DNA from: JAIBJN01 sp963847985
GTDB taxonomy: Bacteria; Actinomycetota; Thermoleophilia; Gaiellales; Gaiellaceae
DNA: 64,000 nt
Reading direction: 5' to 3'
NCBI GenBank assembly: GCA_963847985.1
Contig: CAWKBS010000008.1
Span: forward strand, 496,001-560,000
Part shown: piece after piece, positions 18,693 through 29,014 of the stretch
Position numbering within the stretch: the stretch's first letter is position 1
How the letters are laid out: every line of letters starts with the position of its first letter
Notes under the pieces: model-generated
What the model was told of the DNA's origin: nothing
Database searches by the model: none
The model's input: the letters and a program-made list of their open reading frames with translations, nothing else
Made by a program: the position numbers and the translations under genes

Positions 18693-19274
18693 GTGGCGAG
18701 ACGCCGAGACGAGCCTGTTCGGCTGACCCGGATCTACACCCGGGCCGGTGACGCGGGCGAGACGAGTCTCGGCGACGGGAGCCGTGTCGCCAAGACCGAC
18801 TTGCGGATCGAGGCGTACGGAACGGTCGACGAGCTCAACTCCGTGCTCGGGCTCGCTCTTGCCGGCGAGCTGCCCGCCGAGTTCCGGCCGTGGCTCGAGC
18901 AGGTGCAGAACGACCTGTTCGACCTGGGCGCCGACCTGTGCGTCCCGCTCGAGGACGACCGGCGCGAGCGGCTGCGGGTCACGGCGGCCCAGGTCGGGCG
19001 GCTCGAGGAGCTGTGCGACCTCGTCAACGAGGACCTAGCGCCGCTCACGAGCTTCATTCTTCCCGGCGGGACCGAGGCCGCTGCCCGCCTTCACGTCGCC
19101 CGCTCGGTCTGCCGCCGGGCTGAGCGCCGGACGGTCACCCTCGCCGAAGCGCAGAGCGTCAACCCCGAAGCGCTCGCCTACCTGAACCGCCTTTCCGACC
19201 TCCTGTTCATCCTCGCCCGCGCAGCGAACACGGGCTCCCAGGAGCCGTTGTGGAGGCCTGGGAGCTCGCAGTAG
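18693..19274 (+). CDS. PduO-type cob(I)alamin adenosyltransferase
   Basis: 193 aa, makes adenosylcobalamin from ATP and cob(I)alamin. Seen: TRIYTRAGDAGETSLGDG.RVAKTDLRIEAYGTVDELNS at the N terminus (ATP-binding region of the PduO/MMAB family), FDLGADLCVP, SFILPGG and ARSVCRRAERR..L near the end, then PEALAYLNRLSDLLFILAR. It likely supplies cofactor to the acyl-CoA mutase at 39.3 kb, though the two are 20 kb apart. The last 25 bp overlap the start of the permease gene. Confidence 0.95.
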   Translation: MARRRDEPVRLTRIYTRAGDAGETSLGDGSRVAKTDLRIEAYGTVDELNSVLGLALAGELPAEFRPWLEQVQNDLFDLGADLCVPLEDDRRERLRVTAAQVGRLEELCDLVNEDLAPLTSFILPGGTEAAARLHVARSVCRRAERRTVTLAEAQSVNPEALAYLNRLSDLLFILARAANTGSQEPLWRPGSSQ

Positions 19275-19996
19275 CGTTCGCCGGCGCCTTCGTCGCCGGC
19301 TACCTCGGATCGATCGTCGGCCTCGTGCTGGGAAGCCTGCGCCTCCCTGCCGTGCTGCTGGCCTCGGGCAACCCGGCGACTGCGGCGGGGACGAACATCG
19401 CCGTCAGCGCCGTGGCCGCCCTTTCGGGCGGGCTGACGCACGCGCGCGCCGGGCGCGTGAGCTGGCGGGTCGTCGCGTGGATGACGCCGCCCTCGGTCCT
19501 CGGCGCGTTCCTGGGCGGCTACTTCGGGCACGCCGTGCCTTCCGGCCTGCTCCTCGGCGGCATCGCCGTCGTGCTGCTGTGGAGCGGCCTCGACCTGCTC
19601 TTCGAGCTGCGGGCGGCGCCGGACACGCACAGGCCGCGACTCGCGGCGACCGTCTCCGGCGGTCTCATCGGCCTCCTCGGCGGCGCCGTCGGCCTGATCC
19701 TGGGAACGCTGCGCATGCCCGCGCTGATCCGGAGCGTCGGCCTCCCCGCGCACACGGCCGTGGGCACGAACCTCGTCGTCGGCTTCTTCCTGGGCGTCGC
19801 GGGGTTCGCCGGCCACCTCGTCCGCTCGGAGGTGGACTGGGCCGTGCTCGCGGCGGGCGTGGCGGGTGCCGTCCCGGGGGCGTGGTTGGGCGCCCGTTCG
19901 ACGGGGAGGATCGACGAGCGAACGCTCAGGCGCCTGATCGGGATCGCGCTCGTCACCGTCGCCGTCGTCATCGCGGTGACGGCCGCGGTGGGCTAG
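19250..19996 (+). CDS. TauE/SafE-family permease
   Basis: 248 aa integral membrane protein with about eight hydrophobic segments in two similar halves; each half holds a GLVLGSLRLPA or GLILGTLRMPA element and a TNIAVS or TNLVVG element, as in sulfite/organosulfonate exporters of the TauE/SafE (DUF81) family. The transported anion cannot be told. GTG 19250 lies within the adenosyltransferase gene. Its TAG stop (19994-19996) abuts the TAG of the convergent giant gene (19997-19999) with no base between. Confidence 0.88.
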   Translation: MEAWELAVAFAGAFVAGYLGSIVGLVLGSLRLPAVLLASGNPATAAGTNIAVSAVAALSGGLTHARAGRVSWRVVAWMTPPSVLGAFLGGYFGHAVPSGLLLGGIAVVLLWSGLDLLFELRAAPDTHRPRLAATVSGGLIGLLGGAVGLILGTLRMPALIRSVGLPAHTAVGTNLVVGFFLGVAGFAGHLVRSEVDWAVLAAGVAGAVPGAWLGARSTGRIDERTLRRLIGIALVTVAVVIAVTAAVG

Positions 19997-21431
19997 CTAC
20001 GACAGCCGGAGGAAGCGGCGGATCGCTTCGATGATCCGCTGGTCCCAGAGCCGAAGCTCGTCGGGATCGCGCGGCCCTGAGGTCGTCGAGGGCCGCCGGG
20101 CGCGGAGGCCTGCGGCGATCGCGACCGAGAACGCTGCCGCGAGGATGCCGAAGCCGAGCTCGCGGCGAAGGTCGGAGATGTTCGTGACCGTCGGGCCGAC
20201 GAGCGGGAGGACACGGCCGAACCTCGGCCGGTGGGGCTGCTCCTCGGTCGTCGCCGGGGGCGCCGACGTCGTCGTCGGAGCGGGCAGCGCGACCGGCGCG
20301 GCGGGCGTCGCCGGGGAGCTCGGAGGCGGAGTCGTCGTCGGTGTCGACGGCGGTGTCGACGGCGGGGGCGTCGTCGTCACCGGGCGGGAAGCGGCGCCCT
20401 TGCCCTTGGAGACGATCAGCGCGACCTTCGCACCGGCAGGCTGGAGGCCGGCGACGGCGCTCTTGATGACCTTCCCCTTGGGGATGCTCGACTTCTTGTA
20501 CGTGACCTTGCCGACCTTGAAGCCGCGCTTCTTGAGGGCGGACTTGGCGGCGGTGAGCTTCAGCTTCGCAACCTTGGGGACGACCTTGAGCGCGCCCGAC
20601 TTCGGACCCAGGTTGCCGGCCGCGTCGACCGCTGCGACCTGGAACGAGCGCTTGTCGGTGAGCTTGAACTTGCCCATGGGGACCGAGCGCTGGGAGCCGT
20701 CCACGGTCGCGACGAGCGCGTTGTTCACGTAGACGCGATACGCGGAGATGAGCCCGGAGTTGTCGGCGGCGGCGCTCCAGGAGAGCGAGAACGACTTGCC
20801 CGAGACGGTGCCCTTGAAGCCGCCAGGCACTCCCGGCGCCTGGACGTCCTGGAGGAGCGTGAAGAGCGAGAGGTGGCGCGTGAAGATCCTGACGTCGGTG
20901 CCGTTGCGCTCGAAGCCGTCGGCCCACGCCGCCGGGAGGCCGCCGCCGCCGGGCACCTGTGCGATCGGGCGCCAGCTACCGCTTTCGAAGACCGCGGGGA
21001 CTACCTGGACGGCAGCGGTGTCGATCTCGATCGCGAGCGGCAGCGAGAAGGAGTGGACGGCGGAACCGGCCAGCGCCCAGTAGGCGGTCACGTCGAGGAT
21101 CTCGCTCGCGGGCTGGAAGCCGTTGGTGACGCCCGAGGCGGGAGCCGGGTCGATGCGGACGACGAGCCAGTCGCCGGCGGGCGCGCCCGACCAGGCGCCG
21201 GCCGGAACGGTGACCGTGGTCGTGTTACTGGTCGAGCGCAGAGCCATGGTCTGGCCGGCGTGCGAGTTCTTCTCCACGTACGGGTAGTCCGGCGTGGCGC
21301 TGTTCGACGTCGTGAAGTGGACGCGGATCGGCTGCAGGTTGCCGGCGAGATCCTCGAGCTCCCCGGCCAAGGTGTGCGGGCCCGCGGAGAAGGACTGGGT
21401 GTACGTGACGGTGTTGCCGGAGACGACTCGG
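19997..21431 (-). CDS. C-terminal segment of the giant protein: FN3-like, PASTA-like, TP linker, membrane anchor
   Basis: One uninterrupted frame of the giant gene. It begins at SGNTVTYTQSFSAGPHTLAG and holds a beta-rich domain to about 20,870. A fibronectin-III-like domain follows (APGVPGGFKG ... YRVYVNNALVATVDG, about 20,850-20,590). Next is one PASTA-like unit (about 20,580-20,395: AAKSALKKRGFKVGKVTY ... IPKGKVIKSAVAG ... AGAKVALIVSKGKG), known from peptidoglycan-sensing proteins. Then come about 50 residues of Thr/Pro repeats and one hydrophobic span (FGILAAAFSVAIAAGL, about 20,165-20,105) with a basic tail. A C-terminal anchor and a cell-wall-binding unit fit a wall-spanning exported protein. 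Confidence 0.75.
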
Positions 21432-24239
21432 CGGCGCGGCGGGCGCGGTGCCGTCGATCGTCGCGCCGACGATGCCGGCGACGGCCACGGTCGTCTTCGC
21501 TGGCGACGACCACGAGCGAGCCGGCCGAGGCGATCGTGGAGCCGTCCGCAGGCGTCGACGCGGTCAGGCTCGGCTTCGTGTTGTCGACGCGCCGGTTCGC
21601 CACCGGGTCGGACACGGTCACGTTGCCGGCGTTGTCGGTCACCGTTGACGCGAAGGTCGTAGAGGCCGTCGGCGACAGCCGGTCGTGTCCCAGGAGGCGG
21701 CGACCGGCGTCCAGTCGCCGGCGCCGGCCGGCGAGCGCTGGAAAGCGACGGAGGCGACGCCGGAGCCGGCATCGGTGGCGTTCGCGCTCAGCGAGACCGT
21801 GCCGCGCAGGTAGTCGCCAGGGTCGTTCATGGCCGCGCCGGGCGCGGTGTTGTCCACCAGGCGGTCCTCGATCACCGCGGACGGGTTCGAGTTGCTCACG
21901 TTGTCGGTGGCGACGATCCGAAGGTCGTAGAGGCCGTCGGCGAGCACGGTCGTGTCCCAGTTGACGGTGTACGGGTCGGTGCGTGTCGGTGCCGAGCGAC
22001 GTCCACGAGTCCGGCGTTCGCAGGCGAGACCTGGAAGTCGACGCTCTGGATGCCGGCGCCCGTGTCGCTCGGCGAGGCCGTCAGCGCGACCGTGCCGCGG
22101 AGGAACTGGCCGGGATCGGCGAGGCCGCCGCCGGGCGGGGTCGCGTCGATCGTCCATGTGTACGAGGCCAGGCTGTCGTCGACGTTGCCGGCGGCGTCGG
22201 TGGCGCCCACCTGGAAGGTGTGGCTGCCGTCGGCCAAGCCGGTGTAGTCGTGCGGGCTCGTGCAGGTGCCCCAGGCGCCGCCGTCGAGGCGGCACTCGAA
22301 GTTGGAGCCGGCCTCGCTCGAGGAGAACTCGAACGTCGGGGCCGAGCTGGCGCTCGGGTTGCTCGGGGCGGCGTCGATCGTCGTCTGCGGGGCGACCGTG
22401 TCGACCGTCCACGCCCACCCGGCGGGGGCCGGGTCGATGTTGCCCGCTGCGTCGACCGCGCGCACCTGGAAGGTGTGGTTGCCCTCGGCGAGGCCGGTGT
22501 AGCCCTTCGGGGCGGAGCAGGCCTCCCAGGCGCCGCCGTCGAGGCGGCAGTCGAATGTCGAGCCGCCCTCGCTCGAGGAGAAGGTGAAGCTGGGGGAGGC
22601 GTTGTTGGACGGGTCGGAGGGAGCCAGGCCGATCGTCGTGGCCGGCACCGTGCGATCGATGGTCACGTTGACCACGGCCGCGCCGGTGTTGGAGGCAGCG
22701 TCGGTGGCGACGGCGCGCAGCGCCCGGTTCCCGTCGGCGTCGAGCGGCCAGGAGGCCTCGTACGGCGCGGCCGTGTCCGTCCCGAGCGAGACCCAGGAGC
22801 CGGCCGAGCAGGCCGGGCTCGCGTCGGAGCAGCGGAAGAGCTCGACGCCTGCGACGTCGCCGTCGGGGCTCGTCGCGCGGACGGTGTACGGGTCGGCGTC
22901 GGAGGCGTTCACGAAGCCGGGCGGCTGGGTGATGGAGACCGTCGGCGCGCCGGCGTCGACGACCCAAGTGTAGGCCTCGGGCGTTGTCTCCTGGTTGCCG
23001 GCGGCGTCGGTGGCGCGCACCTCGAAGGTGTGGGTGCCGTCGGCCAGCGGGCCGATCGTCGCCGGGCTCGCGCAGGCGCTCCAGGCGCCGCCGTCGAGGC
23101 GACATTGGAAGCTCGAGCCGGGCTCGGTGGCCGAGAACTCGAACGTCGGGGTCGTGTCGTTGGTCGGGTCGGCGGGGACGACGGAGAAGGACGACTCCGG
23201 CGCGACCGTGTCCACCGTCCACGTGTGGGAGGCGGGGCTCGCGTCGACGTTCCCGGCGGCGTCGGTGGCGCGCACCTCGAAGGTGTGGCTGCCGTCGGCG
23301 AGGAGGCCGATCGTCTCGGGGTTCGCGCAGAGGTCCCAGGCGCCGGCGTCGAGCCGGCACTCGAAGGTGGAGCCGGCCTCGCTCGCGGAGAACTCGAAGG
23401 CTCGGGGCGTCGTCGTCGGACGGGTCGGCGGGAACGTCGTCGAAGGACGTGTTCGGGGCGGCCATGTCGACCGTCCACGTGCGGGAGGCCGGGGTCGCGT
23501 CCGTGTGGGCGGCCGCGTCGGTGGCGCGCACCTGGAAGGTGTGGCTGCCGTCGGCGAGGCTCGCGTAGCTCCGCGGGCTCGTGCAGGCCGCCCAGGCGCC
23601 GCCGTCGAGGCGGCACTCGAAGGTCGAGCCGGCCTCGCTCGAGGAGAACGTGAAGCTGGGGGAGGGGTCGTTGGACGGATCGGCGGGGGCCGAGTCGATG
23701 GTCGTCTGCGGCGCGGTGAGGTCGACCTTCACCGTGCTCGTCGGGAGCGTGTAGTTGGCCTCGTTGCCGACGCGGTCGGAGACGCGGTAGCGGTACCTCG
23801 CGCATGTGTTGTCGGCCACGGTGTCAGGGTTGGGGACTGCGCTCCAGCGGCCGACGAATGGGTCGCAGACGCCGCCGACGAGAGCCGAGGTGCGGCGCTC
23901 GACGACGCCCGAGGCGGCATTCACGCCGGAGAGCGCGTCGGTGCCCGCGTCGACGGTGATCGTCACAGTGCCGTCGGCGTCATAGCCGTCGGGGTAGGAG
24001 ACGGAGCCGCCGGTGGGCGCCGCGGCGTCGGGGGTGACCGTGAAGGTGTCGCTCGCGGTGTTGCCCGCGGCGTCATGCGCCGTGACCGACTGCGAGCCGG
24101 AGAGGTCGTTCAGGTCGTAGGTCGCCGAGTACGGGCTCGTCAGTGTCCTCGACGCCGCCGGGGAACGCGATCCTCTCGATGCCCGAGCCGGCGTCGGAGC
24201 TCGTCGCCAAGACGCCGAAGATGCCGGTCTGGCCGGTGA
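21432..24239 (-). pseudogene. Giant protein, distal patchwork segment with nine frame changes
   Basis: Five A-type modules (ECRLDGGAW, QCRLDGGAW and DCRLDGGAW variants) and several Ig-like units. The stretch is spread over three frames, with single-base insertions near 24238, 24140, 23400, 22011, 21981, 21680, 21652, 21497 and 21432. The longest clean frame is about 23,275-22,012, from MRATDAAGNVDASPASHTW to DFQVSPANAG. Each break restores the family sequence after exactly one removed base, so the underlying protein appears whole. Confidence 0.65.
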
Positions 24240-27200
24240 TTGACGAAGATCTCTGCGCCGCTCACGTGCGCGTACGGGCTCGACTCGTTCAGCGAGATCG
24301 CCGGCGCGCTCGGATTCGTCTGGTCGATCCGGATCGTGGCGAACGCAGTGCGGACGGGCTCGGCGTTGCCGACGTTGTCCACCGAGAAGTAGCGGATCGT
24401 GTAGACGCCGTCGGTCGTGAGGTCGATGGACGTGCCCTCGTCGGAGCTCGTCGTCGGAACGCTGCCGTCGGTCGTGTAGTAGGTGGCGGCGACTCCGGAG
24501 AGCGCGTCCGTTGGGGTGAGCGTGATCGTCACCGGGGCCGTCTGCCAGGTCGAGGCGACGGTCGCGGTGTCGTCGGTCGTCGAGGGGGCGGAGACGTCCT
24601 CCGTGACCTCGAAGTCGGAGGAGGCGGTGTTGCCGGCGCGGTCGTGGGCGGTCACGGTTTCGACGCCGAGCAGGTCGTCGAAGTCGTAGGTGGCCGCGTA
24701 GGGCGCGCTCGTGTCGTCGACGCCGCCGGGGAAGGCGACCTTGTCGATGCCGGAGACAGCGTCGGAGGTGGCGGCCTCGACTGCGTACGAGCCGGTCTCG
24801 TTCGTGTTCACGAAGATCTCGGTGCCGACGACGTGCGCGAACGGGCTCGACTCGTCCAGGGTGAGGCTCGGCGCGGCTGGGCTCACGAGGTCGACTTCGA
24901 CCACGTTCGCGGAGGCGTAGACGGCCTCGTTGCCGACGCGGTCGGAGACGCGGTAGCGGTACTGCGCGCACTCGCCGGAGGCGACCGTGTCGGGGCTGGT
25001 GACCGGGCTCCACGGGCCGGTGAACGGATCGCAGGCGCCACCGGAGAGCGCGGCCACGCGACGCTCGAGGACGGCGGAGGCGGGTGCGACGCCGGAGAGG
25101 GCGTCCGTGCCGGTGTCCACGGTGATCGTGACGTCGCCGTCGGCGTCGTAGCCGTCCGCGTAGGAGACGGAGCCGCCGGCGGGGTCGGCCGTGTCAGGCG
25201 TCACCGTGAACGGCGTGGCCGCGGTGAGGCCGGCGCCGTTGAAGGCGGTCACGGTCTGCGCGCCGGCGAGGTCGCCGAAGGCGTACGTGGCGGAGTACGG
25301 GCTCGAGGAGTCGTCGGTGGGGCCGGGGAAGCGCACCTTGTCGATGCCGGAGTGCGCGTCGGCGCTCGTCGCGTCGACGTCGTAGCTTCCGGTCTCGTCC
25401 GTGTTCACGAAGATCTCGCTGCCGCTCACGTGGGCGAACGGGCTCGACTCGGAGAGCGTCAGCGCGGGCGCCGAGGGAGCGGAGTTGTCGACGGTGACCG
25501 TGCGGGTGGCCGAGGCGAAGGTGTTGCCGGCCTGGTCGGTGGTGAGGACGCGGAGGTCGTAGTCGCCGTCGGTGAGCGACGTGGTGTTCCAGGTGGCGGC
25601 GTAGGGGGCGTTGGTGTCGGTGTCGATGGTCGTCCAGGGGCTGCCGCCGGCGGGGCGCCGCTGGAACTCGGCGGTGGCGACGCCGGAGCCGGTGTCGGCC
25701 GAGTCGGAGGAGACGGCGACCGCAGCGCCGGTCACGAAGGCCGCGCTCGCCGGCGCCGTCAGCGCGCCGGACGGATTCGTCCGGTCGACGGTGACGTTCA
25801 CGACGTCGGCGCCGGTGTTGCCGGCCGCGTCGGTGGCAACCGCGCGCAGGGCACGGTTGCCGTCGGGGTCGATCGCCCAGGAAGCGGAGTACGGAGCGGT
25901 CGTGTCCACGCCGAGCGAGACCCAGGAGCCGGAGGCGCAGTCCGCACTCGCATTCGAGCAGCGGAAGAGCTCGACGTCGTCGACGTCGCCGTCGGGCGTC
26001 GAGGCGGTGACGGTGAACGGATCCGGAGCCGCGCCGTTGACGAAGCCGGTGGGCGCGGTGATCGTGACGCTCGGGGCGTTGTTGTCGACGGTGACCGTGC
26101 GGGTGGCCGAGGCGAAGGTGTTGCCGGCCTCGTCGGTGGTGAGGACGCGGAGGTCGTAGTCGCCGTCGGTGAGCGACGTGGTGTTCCAGGTGGCGGCGTA
26201 GGGGGCGTTGGTGTCGGTGTCGATGGTCGTCCAGGGGCTGCCGCCTGCGGGGCGCTGCTGGAACTCGGCGGTGGCGACGCCGGAGCCGGTGTCGGCCGAG
26301 TCGGAGGACACGGTCACGGTGGCGCCGCCGACGACCGCGGCGTCCGCCGGGGCCGTGAGCGAGCCGGTCGGGCTCGTGTTGTCGACGACGACGTCCTGGA
26401 CGGCGGAGTCGAGCACGTTGCCGGCACGGTCGGTGACGCGTACGCGGACGCGCACGTCGCCGTCGGCAGGCTGGCCGGTCCAGGTCACGCTGTAGTCGGG
26501 GCCCGTCGTCGACGAGCCGATCGGAGTGGCGGGCGTGCACGACGCGCCTTCGCAGTGAAGGTAGGAGAGCGACTCGACGCCGGAGGTCGCGTCCGTGCCG
26601 GAGCCCGTCAGCTCCTGGCCGTTGCGGATCGCACCCGGAAGGGCGTCGAGGGTAGCCGCGCTCGGCGCCGTGTTGTCGACGGTGACCGTGCGGGTAGGGG
26701 AGGCGAAGGTGTTGCCGGCCTGGTCGGTGGTGAGGACGCGAAGGTCGTGGTCGCCGTCGGTGAGCGCCGTCGTGTCCCAGCTGGCCGAATACGGCGCGCC
26801 CGCATCGGTGTCGATCGTCGTCCAGGGGCCGCCGCCGGCGGGGCGCTGCTGGAACTCGGCGGTGGCGACGCCGGAGCCGGTGTCGGCCGAGTTGGAGGAG
26901 ACCGTCACGGAAGCGCCGCGCACGGCTGCCCCGTTCGCGGGAGCCGTGAGAGCCCCGCTCGGCGCGGTCGCGTCGAAGGCGAAGGTGCGGCTCGACGGAA
27001 GCTCGGCGTTGCCGACCTCGTCCGTGGCGAAGACGCCCACCGTGTAGTCGCCGTCCGCCGCGAAGTTCGAGGCCGGGAAGGGCAGCGTCCAGTCGCCTGC
27101 CGCCAGCGAGGCGTCGAGCATGACCTCGGAGGCCGACGAGAACGAGGCGCCGTTCCAGTAGAGACCGGTGGAAACCCGCCGGACGGACACCTGCACCTCG

Positions 27201-29014
27201 TCGACGCCGGAGCCGCCGCCGTCGTCGTAGATGCCGCAGAGGCCGCTGGTGGGGCAGCCGCTGTTCCAGGCGGCGGTGTTGTATTCGCCGGCGGCGGTGG
27301 GGAAGGCGATGGTGGAGGAGGGGCCGGTGGTGTCGACGAGCCAGGTGTAGGTGGCCGGGGAGCCGTCGGTGTTGCCGGCGGCGTCGGTGGCGCGCACCTG
27401 GAAGGTGTGGCTGCCGTCGGTGAGGCCGGTGTAGCTCTGCGGGCTGGTGCAGGCGCCCCACGATCCGCCGTCGATCCGGCACTCGAACGTGGAGCCGGCC
27501 TCGCTCGCGGAGAACTGGAGGTCGGCGGCGTTGCTTGCGGTCGGGTCGCCGGGAGTCGAGTCGATGGTGGTCTCGGGGGCCGTCGTGTCGAAGACGAAGG
27601 TGCGCGTCGGGCCGCTCTCGACGTTGCCGGCGTCGTCAGTCGCGCGCACGTGCAGCGTGTAGCCACCGTCGGCAGGGAAGCTCGCGGCGGGGAAGGCCAG
27701 CGACCAGTCGCCCCCGGCCAGGGCCGCCGTGAAGTACGTCTCGGCGCCGGCGTCGAAGGAGTCGCCGTCCCAGTAGAGGTCGTTGGAGTTGCGCTTCAGG
27801 CTGACCTCGACCTGCGCGACGCCGGAGCCGGCGTCGGCGTACGCCCCGCAGACGCCGGAGGTCGCGCAGCCGGCGTTCCAGCCGGAGCTCGAATAGCGCG
27901 CGCCCGCGGCCGGGAAGGTGAAGGTTGCGCTGGGATCGGTGCCGTCGATCCGGAACGTCCGGGACGGGCCTGCTTCGGCGTTGCCCGCGTCGTCCGTCGC
28001 CCTGACGTGAACGGTGTACTGGCCGTCGGCCGGGAAGCCGGCCGCCGGGAACGCGTACGACCAGGCGCCGCCGCCGAGCGTGGTCGTGAAGTGCGACTCG
28101 CCGGCCGCGTCGAAGGAGTCGCCGTCCCAGTAGAGGCCGTCGGCGACGCGGCGGATGCTGATCTCGACCTGGGAGACGCCCGAGCCGCCGTCGGACTGCG
28201 GTCCGCAGAAACCGACGGTGGCGCAGCCCGCGTTCCAGCCGGCCGTGGAGTACTCGCCACTCGCCGCCGGGAAGGAGAAGGTCGCGCTCGGGTCGGTCGT
28301 GTCGTACGTGAAGGTGCGGGTGGAGGGGGTCTCCGTGTTGCCGACCGAGTCGCGGGCGCGGACACGGATGGTGTAGCTGCCGTCGGCGGGGAGGTCGGCG
28401 GCGTCGAGGTCGTAGGCCCAGTCGCCGGCGTTGAGAGTGGCGTCGTTCCAGACTTCGGTGCCGCTGGCGAAGGCGGTGCCGTTCCAGTAGTCGCCGGAAC
28501 CGTGGCGGATGGAGACCTCGATCTCGGCGACGCCGGCGCCTGTGCCGTCGCCGTGGGTGCCACAGAGGCCGCTGGTGGGGCAGCCGCTGTTCCAGGCGGC
28601 GGTGTTGTATTCGCCCGCGGCGGCGGGGAAGGCGACGGTCGAGCTGGGCGCTGTGGTGTCGACGAGCCAGGTGTACGAAGCGGGGGAGCTGTCGGTGTTG
28701 CCGGCCAGGTCGGTTGCGCGCACGTCGAAGGTATGGCTGCCGTCCGTAAGGCTGGTGTAGCTCCTCGGGCTGGTGCAGGCGCCCCAGGCGCCGCCGTCGA
28801 TGCGGCACTCGAAGGTGGAGCCGCCCTCGCTTGCCGAGAACTCGAAGTCGGCGTCGGCGGAGCCGCTCGGGTCCGAGGGGCTCGAGTCGATCGTCGTCTG
28901 CGGCGCGCTCGTGTCGTAGTTGAAGGTCCGGCTGGAGGCGGCTTCAACGTTGCCGGCCACGTCCCGGGCGCGCACGCGGACGGTGTAGCTGCCGTCGGCG
29001 GGCAGGTCGGTCGG
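24240..29014 (-). CDS. Giant protein, middle segment in one clean frame
   Basis: About 1,590 residues without interruption. It holds A10, B16, B17, B18, A11 and B19 of the A/B array (to about 26,960). After these come several different Ig-like units: three with GSGVATAEFQ.RPAGG.PWTTIDTD; one with PDGDVDDVELFRCSNAS; three of SSPFAHVSG.EIFVN; one of SGVAPASAVLERRVAAL.GGACDPFTG; and a chitobiase-type unit (ATYYTTDGSVPTTSSDEGT). Paired cysteines sit in most units. The + strand here carries a 1,628-codon open frame, which is only the low-stop shadow of the repeats. Confidence 0.75.
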